Shown: positions 34,239 through 43,285 of the stretch, piece by piece
Numbering within the stretch: position 1 is the first letter of the stretch
Layout of the letters: every line of letters starts with the position of its first letter
From: Empedobacter falsenii
GTDB taxonomy: Bacteria > Bacteroidota > Bacteroidia > Flavobacteriales > Weeksellaceae
Direction of reading: 5' to 3'
Length of the DNA stretch: 64,000 nt
NCBI RefSeq assembly: GCF_013488205.1
Contig: NZ_CP040908.1
Span: forward strand, 1,465,876-1,529,875
Position numbers and translations under genes: made by a program
The notes under the pieces: generated by a model
What the model saw: the letters and a program-made list of their open reading frames with translations, nothing else
Told to the model about the DNA's origin: nothing
The model's database searches: none

Positions 34239-34826
34239 ATGACTATGAGACGAGTTTTATTTCTATTTCTCGATCATTTCTCATCTACTTACCTTTTATT
34301 GTTTTGCTTTTTTTGTTCAATTTATGTTAATGCTTATAATGTTGAAATAAAAGAAAGAGATGATTCTATTCCAACAATTTCTAAAGGTTTAGTAACAATA
34401 AAAGAAAATACGACTTTTTACATTTCTAAAAATACAATTATATCTAATTGTGAAATTAAAGATTCTATTAACCATGAAAAAAATATAAAAAAAAGAAAAT
34501 CAAAAGAAAAAATCAAAAGAAAAAATACAAATAACTCAAATCTTAAAAAAAGCAGAAATAATTCGTATGATTTATCTACACTAATAAATAAAAAAATATG
34601 TTATTTACCATATAAAGAATCAACATTTTTCATTAGTAGTAAATCAATTCTTTTAGCACTCTATACTATCAATTCTTTTAATATAATTATTTTTTATTCA
34701 AATTCTTTTAATAAGAATTACGAACCTAAGATTAAATTAAAACTTTCAACTTATAATTATATTTTTTGTGATTATGCAATTTGCTTGTCTCACTTAGAAA
34801 TACGCTCTCCTTCATTATTTAGTTAA
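34239..34826 (+). CDS. Hypothetical exported or membrane-anchored protein
   Basis: This 195-residue protein has an N-terminal hydrophobic segment (YLLLFCFFCSIYVNA), a Lys/Asn-rich middle (85-110) and a second, weakly hydrophobic part around 135-150. A second start at 34245 is equally possible. I recognise no family. It directly precedes the 809-residue secreted repeat protein (57-nt gap) and may be co-expressed. Its composition is very AT-driven, so the protein call is modest. Confidence 0.5.
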   Translation: MTMRRVLFLFLDHFSSTYLLLFCFFCSIYVNAYNVEIKERDDSIPTISKGLVTIKENTTFYISKNTIISNCEIKDSINHEKNIKKRKSKEKIKRKNTNNSNLKKSRNNSYDLSTLINKKICYLPYKESTFFISSKSILLALYTINSFNIIIFYSNSFNKNYEPKIKLKLSTYNYIFCDYAICLSHLEIRSPSLFS

Positions 34827-34883
34827 TTAATTAATATTTCTACTGCCAATCAAAGATTTATTAATTAAACAACTACTATAAAC

Positions 34884-37313
34884 ATGAAAAATATTATACA
34901 GATTTTTTTTCTATTTTTTATAACTATATCACCTAATTTGACATTTGCCCAACTTAATTGTAATGTGGAAACTAAAATTGTAGCTCCAAGTTTTTCATCA
35001 TCTATTGTTTCGCAAAGAACGGGCCTTATTGGATTAGCAGTAGGCTCTATAGCTAATGCAGGCAATGTTGTGAATAATGATACAGATGATTACGCTTCAA
35101 TTAATATAACTCTAGCAGTAGCAGGTACAGCTACTCTATCTGTGGCAAGTGGTCAGCAATTTGATGCAGGACATCTAGCAGGATTTGAGATTTCAAGTAC
35201 AAATTTGTTAAATGTTGATTTATTGGGAGGGATTTCAATCAGAACTTATTTAAATGGTGTAGAACAAGAAACATCCAATGCAAATAATTTATTATTAAAT
35301 GTAGGTGCTTTAGGTGGTACGTCCCGAGGTGTTATGGGTTTTATTACAACAAAACCATTTGATGAGGTTCAATTTAGAATATCAACTTTATTGAATCTTA
35401 ATTTATTAGGTAGCACACGAATTCATAATATGATAGTGAAAAAATTATGTTTAGGATCAGCGCCCTCTTGTAATGTAGATACTAGAATTGTAGCTCCTAC
35501 ATATCCAGCGGTTGTTCAACAAATTCGTACCGGAACGGGAGGAGTGACTGTTGCTTCAATAAGTAATTCAAATAATGTTGTGAATAGTGACATAAATGAT
35601 TATGCTTCAATTAATATAACTGCAGCAGTAGCAGGTACAGCTACTCTATCTGTGGCAAGTGGTCAGCAATTCAATGCAGGCTATTTTGCAGGATTTGAAA
35701 TTTCGAATGCAAATTTGTTAAATGTTAATCTATTAGGAGGAATTTCAATCAGAACTTATTTAAATGGAGTAGAGCAAGAAACTTCAACTTCAAATTCGTT
35801 ATTATTAAATGTAGGCGTTTTAGGTAGTGCGCCTCGCAGTGTTGTCGGTTTTGTTACAACAAAACCATTTGATGAGGTTCAATTTAGAATGTCAACATTA
35901 TTGAGTGTTGATTTGTTAGGTGAGACAAGGATTTATAATATGATTGTCAAACAATTTTGTGAAGGACCAGCATTTGCGTGTAATACGAATACATTAATAG
36001 GGAAGAATCAATATCCTGTTAGTATTGGTAATAATACAGGAGTTACAGGCATTGCAACAGTCGGTAATATTGTAGATATTGATCATATATTAGATAATGA
36101 TCCTTTAACATATGCTAGCATTAATATTCCGGTGGGAGCACTTAGTACAGCGACAATAGCTATTCACAAACAATTGACACCATTTAGTGTAGGAGCATAT
36201 GTTTCTTTTGATGTTGAATTTACAAGTTTGATTAATGTAGCTGTTCTGCCTAAACTAAAACTTCGATTATTAAGAAATAATGCACAAGTAGGGATTATAG
36301 AAGGAAGCAATTTCCTTTTGGGAGCAAATGTCGCGACCAACATCCGAAAGACATTAGGATTTAAAGCGCCTGCCGCATTTGATGAAATACAATTAATTTA
36401 TGAACAACCTGTAGGAATTTCGTTAGGAACTATTAAGATATACGATCTATATCTCCTGAATCCATGTCAAAATCCAATTGATTGTAGTACTAATCATCCT
36501 ATTGAAAACACACCTACTCATCCAGTTGTTATTAATCAGTTTAAAACAGGGTTAGAAGGTATTGTTTGTGCTTTATGTAGTGTAAGTAATTCTCAAAATT
36601 TGATTAGTCCTTCTACTACAGATTATGCAACATTAAGTTTAGGTATTGGTGTTGCAGGAAAGGCAGGAATAAGCGTGTTAGATTTAACAAATATTTATCC
36701 AACTGGTACTAATGTAGGATTTACAATTGCAGATGTAGTCGGTATTGTAAAATTAGATCTTTTAGAAACATTTTTTATTAAAACTTATTTAAATGGCAAT
36801 TTGCAAGAAACAATAGCAGGAACTGATTTATTAGATTTATCTTTACTGGGAATAATAAATGTAGGTACGGGTCAAACAAATTATGGCTTTAAAACAACCA
36901 AACCGTTTAATGAAGTAAAATTTGAAATATCTTCTTTAGCAAGTGTAATTAATACTATCAATATATATAATCTAAAAATAGATGTAAGTAATCCAACTGC
37001 GAATGATGGAAATCTAATTTGTCAAAATAATGTATGTGTTAAACAAGGTGATTTTTCAACTGCAGGTATACCATCTACAGGTATAGGAATATCGTCTTTA
37101 GCTTCTCCAAGATCAACATGGCCTGCTGATGTGCCAAATGGCTTTGTTGTATTAGAATCTAAGGATAAAGGTTTTGTCATTTCGAGAGTATCTAATCCAG
37201 CAAATGTACTACAACCACAGGAAGGAATGTTAATTTATGATACCAGTGCGAGTTGTATCAAATTGTACAATGGAGCGACTTGGAAATGTATATCAAAATC
37301 TTGTAACGAATAA
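34884..37313 (+). CDS. Secreted protein with four beta-rich repeats
   Basis: This 809-residue protein has a signal peptide (FFLFFITISPNLTFA) and four repeats of about 165-175 residues (about 25-190, 194-365, 368-535, 540-700). Each begins with a Cys-Asn or Cys-Ser segment and contains DYASINI and FDEVQFRISTLL-type strands. Repeats 1 and 2 are nearly identical; 3 and 4 have diverged. The C-terminal 90 residues (WPADVPNGFVVLESKDKGFV, EGMLIYDTSASCIKLYNGAT) form an end domain shared with the next protein. It is probably a surface adhesin or polymer-binding protein. The next gene overlaps by 1 nt in a TAATG if started early. Confidence 0.65.
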   Translation: MKNIIQIFFLFFITISPNLTFAQLNCNVETKIVAPSFSSSIVSQRTGLIGLAVGSIANAGNVVNNDTDDYASINITLAVAGTATLSVASGQQFDAGHLAGFEISSTNLLNVDLLGGISIRTYLNGVEQETSNANNLLLNVGALGGTSRGVMGFITTKPFDEVQFRISTLLNLNLLGSTRIHNMIVKKLCLGSAPSCNVDTRIVAPTYPAVVQQIRTGTGGVTVASISNSNNVVNSDINDYASINITAAVAGTATLSVASGQQFNAGYFAGFEISNANLLNVNLLGGISIRTYLNGVEQETSTSNSLLLNVGVLGSAPRSVVGFVTTKPFDEVQFRMSTLLSVDLLGETRIYNMIVKQFCEGPAFACNTNTLIGKNQYPVSIGNNTGVTGIATVGNIVDIDHILDNDPLTYASINIPVGALSTATIAIHKQLTPFSVGAYVSFDVEFTSLINVAVLPKLKLRLLRNNAQVGIIEGSNFLLGANVATNIRKTLGFKAPAAFDEIQLIYEQPVGISLGTIKIYDLYLLNPCQNPIDCSTNHPIENTPTHPVVINQFKTGLEGIVCALCSVSNSQNLISPSTTDYATLSLGIGVAGKAGISVLDLTNIYPTGTNVGFTIADVVGIVKLDLLETFFIKTYLNGNLQETIAGTDLLDLSLLGIINVGTGQTNYGFKTTKPFNEVKFEISSLASVINTINIYNLKIDVSNPTANDGNLICQNNVCVKQGDFSTAGIPSTGIGISSLASPRSTWPADVPNGFVVLESKDKGFVISRVSNPANVLQPQEGMLIYDTSASCIKLYNGATWKCISKSCNE

Positions 37314-37324
37314 TGGTTTTAATT

Positions 37325-37828
37325 ATGAAAAATCTTGTTTATTTTATATTAATTTTAAGTGGTTTTTCTTATGCTCAAGTTGCAATAGGAAAAACAAACG
37401 TTGTAGGTTCAAATACTTTATTAGATTTTGATCAGAGTCCTACAAATTCAAAAGGCATTATTTTACCTGCTGTAACCAATACTACAAATGTATCACCTAC
37501 TAATGGAACATTTGTCTTTGACATTAATACAAAAAAGGTACGTATGGTTGAAAATAATGTATGGAAAGATCTCAGCGATATAGGAAATACATCAAACCTT
37601 ATTTCAAATACATCCAATGATATAGGAAATGGGGTCATTATGGGTGCTGAAACTTCTGCAGCAACAGGTATTTTAGTATTAGAGGCTACGGATAAAGCCA
37701 TGGTATTACCAAAAATTTCGAATCCTCATTTGACCGTCAAAAGTCCCTATGCAGGAATGATGTGTTATGATACAGTGAGTAAAACGCTCGCTGTATTTGA
37801 TGGAACAAATTGGAACTATTGGAAATAA
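37325..37828 (+). CDS. Secreted protein sharing the end domain of its neighbour
   Basis: This 167-residue protein starts at ATG 37325. An ATG at 37313 overlapping the previous stop (TAATG) would add four residues. The signal peptide is LVYFILILSGFSYA. The C-terminal half (GILVLEATDKAMVLPKISNP, YAGMMCYDTVSKTLAVFDGT, NWNYWK) repeats the end domain of the 809-residue protein. This domain often ends flavobacterial surface or fibre-like proteins. The two probably form one surface structure. Confidence 0.6.
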   Translation: MKNLVYFILILSGFSYAQVAIGKTNVVGSNTLLDFDQSPTNSKGIILPAVTNTTNVSPTNGTFVFDINTKKVRMVENNVWKDLSDIGNTSNLISNTSNDIGNGVIMGAETSAATGILVLEATDKAMVLPKISNPHLTVKSPYAGMMCYDTVSKTLAVFDGTNWNYWK

Positions 37829-37852
37829 AAATTTGAAGTTTCAAAATTAAAG

Positions 37853-37894
37853 AATAAAACCTAATGATATTTTTTATATTCATTGGGTTTTATT
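37853..37894 (+). terminator. Terminator after the secreted repeat-protein operon
   Basis: AATAAAACCTAATGA pairs with TCATTGGGTTTTATT around a 12-nt loop, followed by TTTTAA. One mismatch in the stem. Confidence 0.65.
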
Positions 37895-37957
37895 TTTTAA
37901 TGAATGTTCATTTAATTACAATAATGTTTTATCACTATATTTATTAAAACAATAACT

Positions 37958-38176
37958 ATGAATCGCTTCGATTATAAATTCCTTAAATATAAAATAGAAT
38001 TTGAAGTTTGTCCTGAACATAATGAAAATCCCAAATTTATTGAAAGTGCTAATGGTTATAGTATTATAGCTTGTTGTGAAAATTTTAAAACTAAAATGAT
38101 TGAAAAATCTACTATTTTAGTTAATGAACAAACTCTTAAAAATCTAGACGAAATTTTAAAAAAAGCATTAAAATAA
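37958..38176 (+). CDS. Small Cys-rich hypothetical protein
   Basis: This 72-residue cytoplasmic protein starts MNRFDYKFLKYKIEFEVCPE. It has CPEHNENPKF and IIACCENF, which could bind a metal. Similar small proteins occur in many Bacteroidetes with no role known. It has its own promoter region after the terminator. Confidence 0.5.
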   Translation: MNRFDYKFLKYKIEFEVCPEHNENPKFIESANGYSIIACCENFKTKMIEKSTILVNEQTLKNLDEILKKALK

Positions 38177-38448
38177 TAATTTGTTTTTTCCTTAATTACT
38201 AAGAATCATTAAAACGTATTCTTTATATTTTGAATTTTACATAATTTTATTGATATCTATGAGTTGCGATTTATTATAAAATCTATCATTTATTTTTTTA
38301 ATTCTTTTGTAAACTTGAGGCATCCAACTAAAATTAAGAAATTCAAAATGTTATATTCAATGTTCTCATTGAATTCCAGACAATGTTTTTTTTAAAATCT
38401 ACAAAATTTTAATAAATTAAATCCTATAACAATATTCGATATATAAAT
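38177..38448. other. Spacer with coding remnants
   Basis: A minus-strand frame (about 38353-38240) reads HFEFLNFSWMPQVYKRIKKI and continues to a stop after IDINKIM, so it looks like a gene remnant. I cannot name the family. No start or ribosome-binding site is visible. Confidence 0.35.
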
Positions 38449-38676
38449 TTGAGAGGTAGAACAGAAGAAGAAATTATAGATTTGCTTGTAAAAGGAATTC
38501 ATGAAGTTAATTCAAGTTTTCCTTATGAAATTATTTCAAAAGAAACCGAAGCAATAGCACATAGTATAGCTATGGCTAAAAAAGGTGATTTTGTAGTTGC
38601 TTTAAGTGATGTGGTAACTAATGCAATAGAAGTTGTTCAATATCATTTAGATCAAGAGATTAAGAATAATCTCTAA
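38449..38676 (+). pseudogene. Cyanophycin synthetase 3' remnant
   Basis: A 75-codon frame starting TTG reads LRGRTEEEIIDLLVKGIHEV, SKETEAIAHSIAMAKKGDFV and VVALSDVVTNAIEVVQYHLD. This matches the extreme C-terminus of Mur-ligase-like cyanophycin synthetases. The other 90 percent of that gene (about 870 residues) is absent here. It could be a retained fragment used as a small protein, but a deletion scar is likelier. Confidence 0.6.
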
Positions 38677-38700
38677 TATTTTCTCTTTATTTTCTAGCAA

Positions 38701-38742
38701 TCAAAAATCCCTTAAGTTTAATAAAACTTAAGGGGTTTTTGA
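38701..38742. terminator. Bidirectional terminator
   Basis: TCAAAAATCCCTTAAGTTT and AAACTTAAGGGGTTTTTGA form a 19-bp stem with a 4-nt loop and one wobble. It separates the cphA remnant (+) from ferritin (-). Confidence 0.8.
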
Positions 38743-38758
38743 TTTTACAAGAATTAAT

Positions 38759-39199
38759 TTATTCTGCTAATGGGTTGATTTGGTCTGCAGTAGGAAAATC
38801 TTGTCCAGTAGTCCCAATTGTTTTATTCAGTTCAAATTTTGCTACATCCGACATTGTAGCTCCTCCTTCCAATTCAGCTTTGTCTAATAAATCAAGTGCT
38901 AATTTCTCTTCTTCTCTTTGTTCAGCAACCAACCATTGTAAGAAATTCCATGTAGCCCAATCTTCTTCATCCTTGCTCATTTTTACAATTCCTCCTCTTT
39001 CTTGTACGTATTCCATAACTTTAACCATATGTACGCGCTCTTCCTGTGAGTGTTTCATCATAAAATTTTTGATTCCATCCAATTGATTTTCGTCTGCCCA
39101 GCAAGCAAGCATCAAATACATTTGCGCGGAAAAGGCTTCTAAAGTGATTTGATCATTTAGAGCTTTTTGTAATGTGTTAGAAATTCTAGTTGTATTCAT
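38759..39199 (-). CDS. ftnA: Ferritin with internal deletion of helix C
   Basis: This 146-residue protein has the ferritin A and B helices (TLEAFSAQMYLMLACWADE, Glu21; HSQEERVHMVKVMEYVQERG, Glu54/His57), and the D helix part (ATWNFLQWLVAEQREEEKLA). Normal ferritins of this type are about 170-180 residues. Here GGIVK is followed at once by MSKDEEDW, so about 35 residues are missing: the BC crossover and the first half of helix C, which carries a ferroxidase ligand (Glu94 in E. coli FtnA). The reading frame is kept. It may be inactive, or able to assemble but poor in iron oxidation. Confidence 0.8.
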   Translation of the reverse strand: MNTTRISNTLQKALNDQITLEAFSAQMYLMLACWADENQLDGIKNFMMKHSQEERVHMVKVMEYVQERGGIVKMSKDEEDWATWNFLQWLVAEQREEEKLALDLLDKAELEGGATMSDVAKFELNKTIGTTGQDFPTADQINPLAE

Positions 39200-39315
39200 T
39201 TTGATGATTTTATTTATAAATTAAAAGTTGAATTTTTGAATCAAATACATCATCTACATATTAATATTTTCTAAAATATTGATGTATTCATATATTGATC
39301 TCTATTGAGTGATGG

Positions 39316-39702
39316 TTATTTTTGAGTTGATTTGATTGCCCAAAGCATAAGTAATGGTTGTAAAAATAATCTTGCTAAACGCTTTTGATCCGTATTTAGA
39401 CCAAATCCATTTCTATGATTTTTATATTGTGCCCAATTTCCAGGGAATACAGCAGCAAAAAATCCCGCAGTAACTTTACCTACAAGTTCTTTCTTTTTTT
39501 CCGATACTAATATAATTGAACTACCAAGTGCTATTTCTACAACTCCCGAATATACAACAGTATCATCTTTCTCTAAGGGTACCCAGTTAGGAACTTGAGC
39601 TTTGAACTCTTTTCTCGCAATTGTTAAATGAGTAATACCTGCTACCACTAAAAAAGCACCTAGGGTATAACGAGCTATATTTTGTTTTGTTTTCTTTTTC
39701 AT
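39316..39702 (-). CDS. DoxX-like small membrane protein
   Basis: This 128-residue protein has four membrane segments: ARYTLGAFLVVAGITHLTI, VVYSGVVEIALGSSIILVS, LVGKVTAGFFAAVFPGNWA and RLFLQPLLMLWAI. The pattern fits DoxX or DoxX-like proteins of about 130 residues. It has no CxC motif, unlike the MauE-like proteins in modules A and B. It lies alone between ferritin and an FAD oxidoreductase, both minus strand, so a link with oxidative stress is possible but not shown. Confidence 0.75.
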   Translation of the reverse strand: MKKKTKQNIARYTLGAFLVVAGITHLTIARKEFKAQVPNWVPLEKDDTVVYSGVVEIALGSSIILVSEKKKELVGKVTAGFFAAVFPGNWAQYKNHRNGFGLNTDQKRLARLFLQPLLMLWAIKSTQK

Positions 39703-39869
39703 AATTATATTTATTTAATATTTGCCATCCAATTAAATCAAATATTCTTTCCGATTTTATGATTGTAGTTATAAAATATGAATAGAAATTTATTTTTTTA
39801 TTATTTAGTTGGTCGATCAAAACCAAAGGTTTCTAAGCGACTATCTTTTTGGTTAAGAATGATATTTTT

Positions 39870-41015
39870 TTAAACTTGAGCTATAACCATCGAAAATGTA
39901 ATTCCATTTCCTCCATAACCTAATGCAAATAATGTTCGATCACCTTTTTTCCATGGTCCCATATAAGGTAAACCATCATTTGTGGAGCTAAAAGTTCCGC
40001 ACCAAGCCATTTCGGTATTGAATTCAATTTCTGGATATAATCGACTAAATTTACGTTCAAGAGTTTTGATTTTTGTTCGAAGTAAATCATCTCTTTTATC
40101 AGGATTTTGAAAATCTTCATCTTCACCACCAACTATCAATCGATTATCTTTTGTTGTTCGCATATAAAGATAAGGTTCTGCTGTCTCCCATATTAAGCTA
40201 CGATTTGGCCAAACCATTTTTTCATCAATGGGAGCCGAACAAATCGCGTAAGTAGATAATAAATTCATTACTTTTTTAGGTAGAAATTGACCAGCTTCAA
40301 AACCAGTTGCAACAATTACATACTTGCAAGAAATAGTATGTCCATGCTCCGTCAATAGTTCGCAATTGTTCTTATTTTCGTCTATTTTTTCCACTTTTGT
40401 ATGGGTAAAAATCTGTAATTGATGTTTTTCTTGATGATACTTTAATAAATTGATAGCGCCTTTATAAGCATCCATCTGGGCAGAAGTATCATTTTGCAAT
40501 GCAGCAATTCCATCAATATTTTGGTAAGTTTTCAATTGCTTAGCATCTAAATACTTCACAGGCAAACCGACTTCTGTTCTTATTGCATATTCTTCGTCTA
40601 ACAATTTTACACCTTGCTGATTACTCGCTAATAAAACTGTAGGAACACGTGTAAAATCAGCATCAATATTAGTTTTTTTGAATATATTTTCTATATCTGT
40701 AATAGATTCCAAGCAATTGAAATAAGCATCAATAGCAATTTTTTCGGGAACAATATTTATTAATTTACTTAATGGGGTATCAATTTCGTATTGCAATTGA
40801 GCAGTACTTGCTACAGAACTTCCTGTAGAAATTGTTCGTTTATCGATAAGAGCGCATTCTATACCTGCTTCACATAATTCGTGCGCAACTAAAGCCCCTG
40901 TAATTCCAGATCCTATGATGGCAACATCTATTTTATAATTTTTGCGAAGAGGATGATATAAGTCGAAAAATTCGTTTTTAACAATCCAAAAAGGTAATCC
41001 AGAATGTAAATCCAT
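39870..41015 (-). CDS. FAD-dependent oxidoreductase (DAO/OrdL-like), C-terminally truncated by a stop
   Basis: This 381-residue DAO-family amine or amino-acid oxidase has an FAD-binding motif AIIGSGITGALVAHELCEAG near residue 34, with ASTAQLQYEIDTPL and the C-terminal LGYGGNGITFS. The frame stops at QV (TAA) but continues in frame for 22 more codons after it (KNIILNQKDSRLETFGFDRP) to a second TAA at 39801. In relatives this stretch is part of the protein, so the first stop looks like a TTA to TAA change. The product lacks its last helix and may be unstable. The substrate is unknown. Confidence 0.75.
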   Translation of the reverse strand: MDLHSGLPFWIVKNEFFDLYHPLRKNYKIDVAIIGSGITGALVAHELCEAGIECALIDKRTISTGSSVASTAQLQYEIDTPLSKLINIVPEKIAIDAYFNCLESITDIENIFKKTNIDADFTRVPTVLLASNQQGVKLLDEEYAIRTEVGLPVKYLDAKQLKTYQNIDGIAALQNDTSAQMDAYKGAINLLKYHQEKHQLQIFTHTKVEKIDENKNNCELLTEHGHTISCKYVIVATGFEAGQFLPKKVMNLLSTYAICSAPIDEKMVWPNRSLIWETAEPYLYMRTTKDNRLIVGGEDEDFQNPDKRDDLLRTKIKTLERKFSRLYPEIEFNTEMAWCGTFSSTNDGLPYMGPWKKGDRTLFALGYGGNGITFSMVIAQV

Positions 41016-41625
41016 ATTATTTAGTTGTGTGGTTTAAAAAACACACACTAAAACCGAGCCAATAATTTTAGTTATCAATTGTTTATTCGAATAGAGAGTA
41101 ATATTAAGTTTAAAAATTTCTTTAATGATAGAAAATAATTATTATATTTGAATTGGAAAGTTATATAACATAAATTATTGATATTAAAATGTATTATCCA
41201 TTATTTCACTATATGATTGTGTATGTAGTTATAAATATTGTAAATACCAAGTTCTAGTTTTGTAAATCTTTTTGATATAATGTATCAATTAACAGATTTT
41301 GGATAAATTACAATCTTGAATAGAGTATAAGTTTATTAAAGTGATATTTAATTATAATAAGATTATATAAACACTAAGTAAAGTTTAAGTGTTGATTTAT
41401 AGTTAAATATAAAAAAATCTTCATATTTCTCAAATAGAGTAATTATAACTCAATATTTAATAAATGCGCAAAAAGTATATATATTATTGCCCAACTATAT
41501 GTTTTTGTATTCATTAAAATGTTAAATATATTCTAATATGATGGTTATCATTTTATGTATAAATATACATTTTTACTTTTGAAAACCTTTTATTAAGGTA
41601 TTTATCAACCAATTAAAATTTAAAT
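41016..41625. other. Long AT-rich intergenic region
   Basis: 610 bp with no supported gene. A TATATTTG box (41143-41150, +) has no gene within 470 bp, so a small RNA or a long leader is possible. A second box TACTTTTG (41574-41581) lies 44 nt before the first of three secreted paralogues and is a good -7 candidate. Confidence 0.45.
41574..41581 (+). promoter_or_regulatory. Putative -7 box of the three-paralogue operon
   Basis: TACTTTTG matches TAnnTTTG and ends 44 nt before the ATG. No clear -33 box was seen. Confidence 0.4.
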
Positions 41626-42429
41626 ATGAAAAAAACAAAAGCTTTTTCTTTGCTTTTATTTCTCTCCAAATTTGTTTCTGCTCAAATAGGAATTGGTACA
41701 ACGGTACCACAGTCATCTCTTGATGTTAATGGAAATATGATGCTTAGAAAAGAACTTAAGGTAGGAGGATCTAAAACTACCGATGGTAATACCGGGAATT
41801 ACAATGATATTCTTGTTTCTCAAGGGGATGGGGGTGCTCCATTATGGAAAAATGCCAAAGTTGGATTTTATGAAGATGGAGAATATAGAACCACAAGTAG
41901 CTTTATTAACACAAGTGAGAATGGGTTGTTATTTGATATCAATAGTAACGATGGTATCTTGACAAGTTCTTTAGGAGAACTATTAGTCACAACATCATCT
42001 AAGTGGAAAGAGTTGTCAACTGATTTAAGTGCAAAATTTACTGTAAGCGATCCAAAAAACAAAATTAATATTATGTTTCAAACAGGAGTTGAATCAGGAA
42101 ACACTGGGACTTCTGCAAATCAAAACATAAAATTTATGTGTGGTATTTTTATTGATAATGTTTTGGTTGCATTAAGAGCGGACCAAATTGACGGAATTCC
42201 TGATAAAGGAGCCAGCAATCAGTCTATTTATACATTAAATTATACGGTAAATGATGTAACTACTGGTGAACATACATTGAAAGTAGGTTGTAGAAGAATT
42301 TCTACAACAGGTACTAACGTAGATTTAGTAATAGGACGCGCATTGAATGCCTCAACTGTAACAAATAATTTTATGTTACAATCTGTATTGAAATTTGATG
42401 TTAATGAATTAGTAAAAGTTACAAGATAA
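41626..42429 (+). CDS. Secreted surface protein, paralogue 1 of 3
   Basis: This 267-residue protein has a signal peptide ending VSAQ, then IGIGTTVPQSSLDVNGNMML, the head motif of many flavobacterial fibre-like surface proteins. The middle holds KFTVSDPKNKINIMFQTG, and the C-terminal half has FMCGIFIDNVLVALRADQID and LKVGCRRIS. The three paralogues share this order and the two Cys. They probably form a surface structure. It lies 6 nt before paralogue 2. Confidence 0.6.
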   Translation: MKKTKAFSLLLFLSKFVSAQIGIGTTVPQSSLDVNGNMMLRKELKVGGSKTTDGNTGNYNDILVSQGDGGAPLWKNAKVGFYEDGEYRTTSSFINTSENGLLFDINSNDGILTSSLGELLVTTSSKWKELSTDLSAKFTVSDPKNKINIMFQTGVESGNTGTSANQNIKFMCGIFIDNVLVALRADQIDGIPDKGASNQSIYTLNYTVNDVTTGEHTLKVGCRRISTTGTNVDLVIGRALNASTVTNNFMLQSVLKFDVNELVKVTR

Positions 42430-42435
42430 TTAAGT

Positions 42436-43272
42436 ATGAAAATATTCAATTCAATACTACTAATAAATTTAGTATTTATTAGTTCTTCTTTATTTGCTCA
42501 AGTAGGTGTCAATACCAATACACCAAGAACGACTTTAGATGTTCAGGGAGATTTAGGGATTAGAAGTAAAATCTATTTAGGAGGAGATGAAACTACTATT
42601 GGAAAATTAGGAGAAGTAGGATCGGTTTTAGTATCTCAAGGAACGAACCAATCTCCGGCGTGGAAAGTTTTGAGACGACCTGAATTTAAACCTGAAACAT
42701 ATTATCTTATAAACTATGAGGCATCTAGTACAGATGTTGGTTTGATATTTAATTATAATAGTACAGAGAGTAGAACACAGTATACAAAAAATATGACTTT
42801 GTCTAATTTTTTAGGAAATTCTGCGAATAGTAGTGGAGTAATTGATGGATTAACAAAAACATTTAAAGTAAACAATTCTGTGAATAAAATCGGGTTGGTT
42901 TTTGAAACGGTGGTTCATATCAATTCATCAGCAACAAATCAAGGTGTTGATTTTGCGTGCGGGGTATTTGTGGACGATCAATTAAAAGGAGTAAGGACAT
43001 TTACATTAAATCAACCGACTGCTTCTGTAGGACCTTTTTATACATTTACTTTACTTGGTTCAGCTGAGAATCTTCCTAAAAAGGAATATACGGCAAAAGT
43101 TGCTTGTAGAAGAAGAGCCTCTATAGGTGGATTCACAAATACTACAACAAGTACTTTTGGAGTTGGAAAAGCCGTTCGTTCAAATATTAACGATTTTATG
43201 GCGCAGTCAACTTTAAGAGTAGAAGTATTGGAAATACCAGATCCTAATAATAATGAACCTGTTTATAACTAA
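42436..43272 (+). CDS. Secreted surface protein, paralogue 2 of 3
   Basis: This 278-residue protein has a signal peptide ending LFAQ and then VGVNTNTPRTTLDVQGDLGI. The C-terminal half has GVDFACGVFVDDQLKGVRTF and AKVACRRRASIGG, like paralogue 1. It is likely co-translated with its neighbours (6- and 13-nt gaps). No enzymatic motif is seen. Confidence 0.6.
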   Translation: MKIFNSILLINLVFISSSLFAQVGVNTNTPRTTLDVQGDLGIRSKIYLGGDETTIGKLGEVGSVLVSQGTNQSPAWKVLRRPEFKPETYYLINYEASSTDVGLIFNYNSTESRTQYTKNMTLSNFLGNSANSSGVIDGLTKTFKVNNSVNKIGLVFETVVHINSSATNQGVDFACGVFVDDQLKGVRTFTLNQPTASVGPFYTFTLLGSAENLPKKEYTAKVACRRRASIGGFTNTTTSTFGVGKAVRSNINDFMAQSTLRVEVLEIPDPNNNEPVYN

Positions 43273-43285
43273 CAATTAACCCATT

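Noticed and set aside
34865-35065. A 66-residue minus-strand frame at the start of the 809-residue secreted protein.
   Set aside because: It is a shadow of the plus-strand gene.
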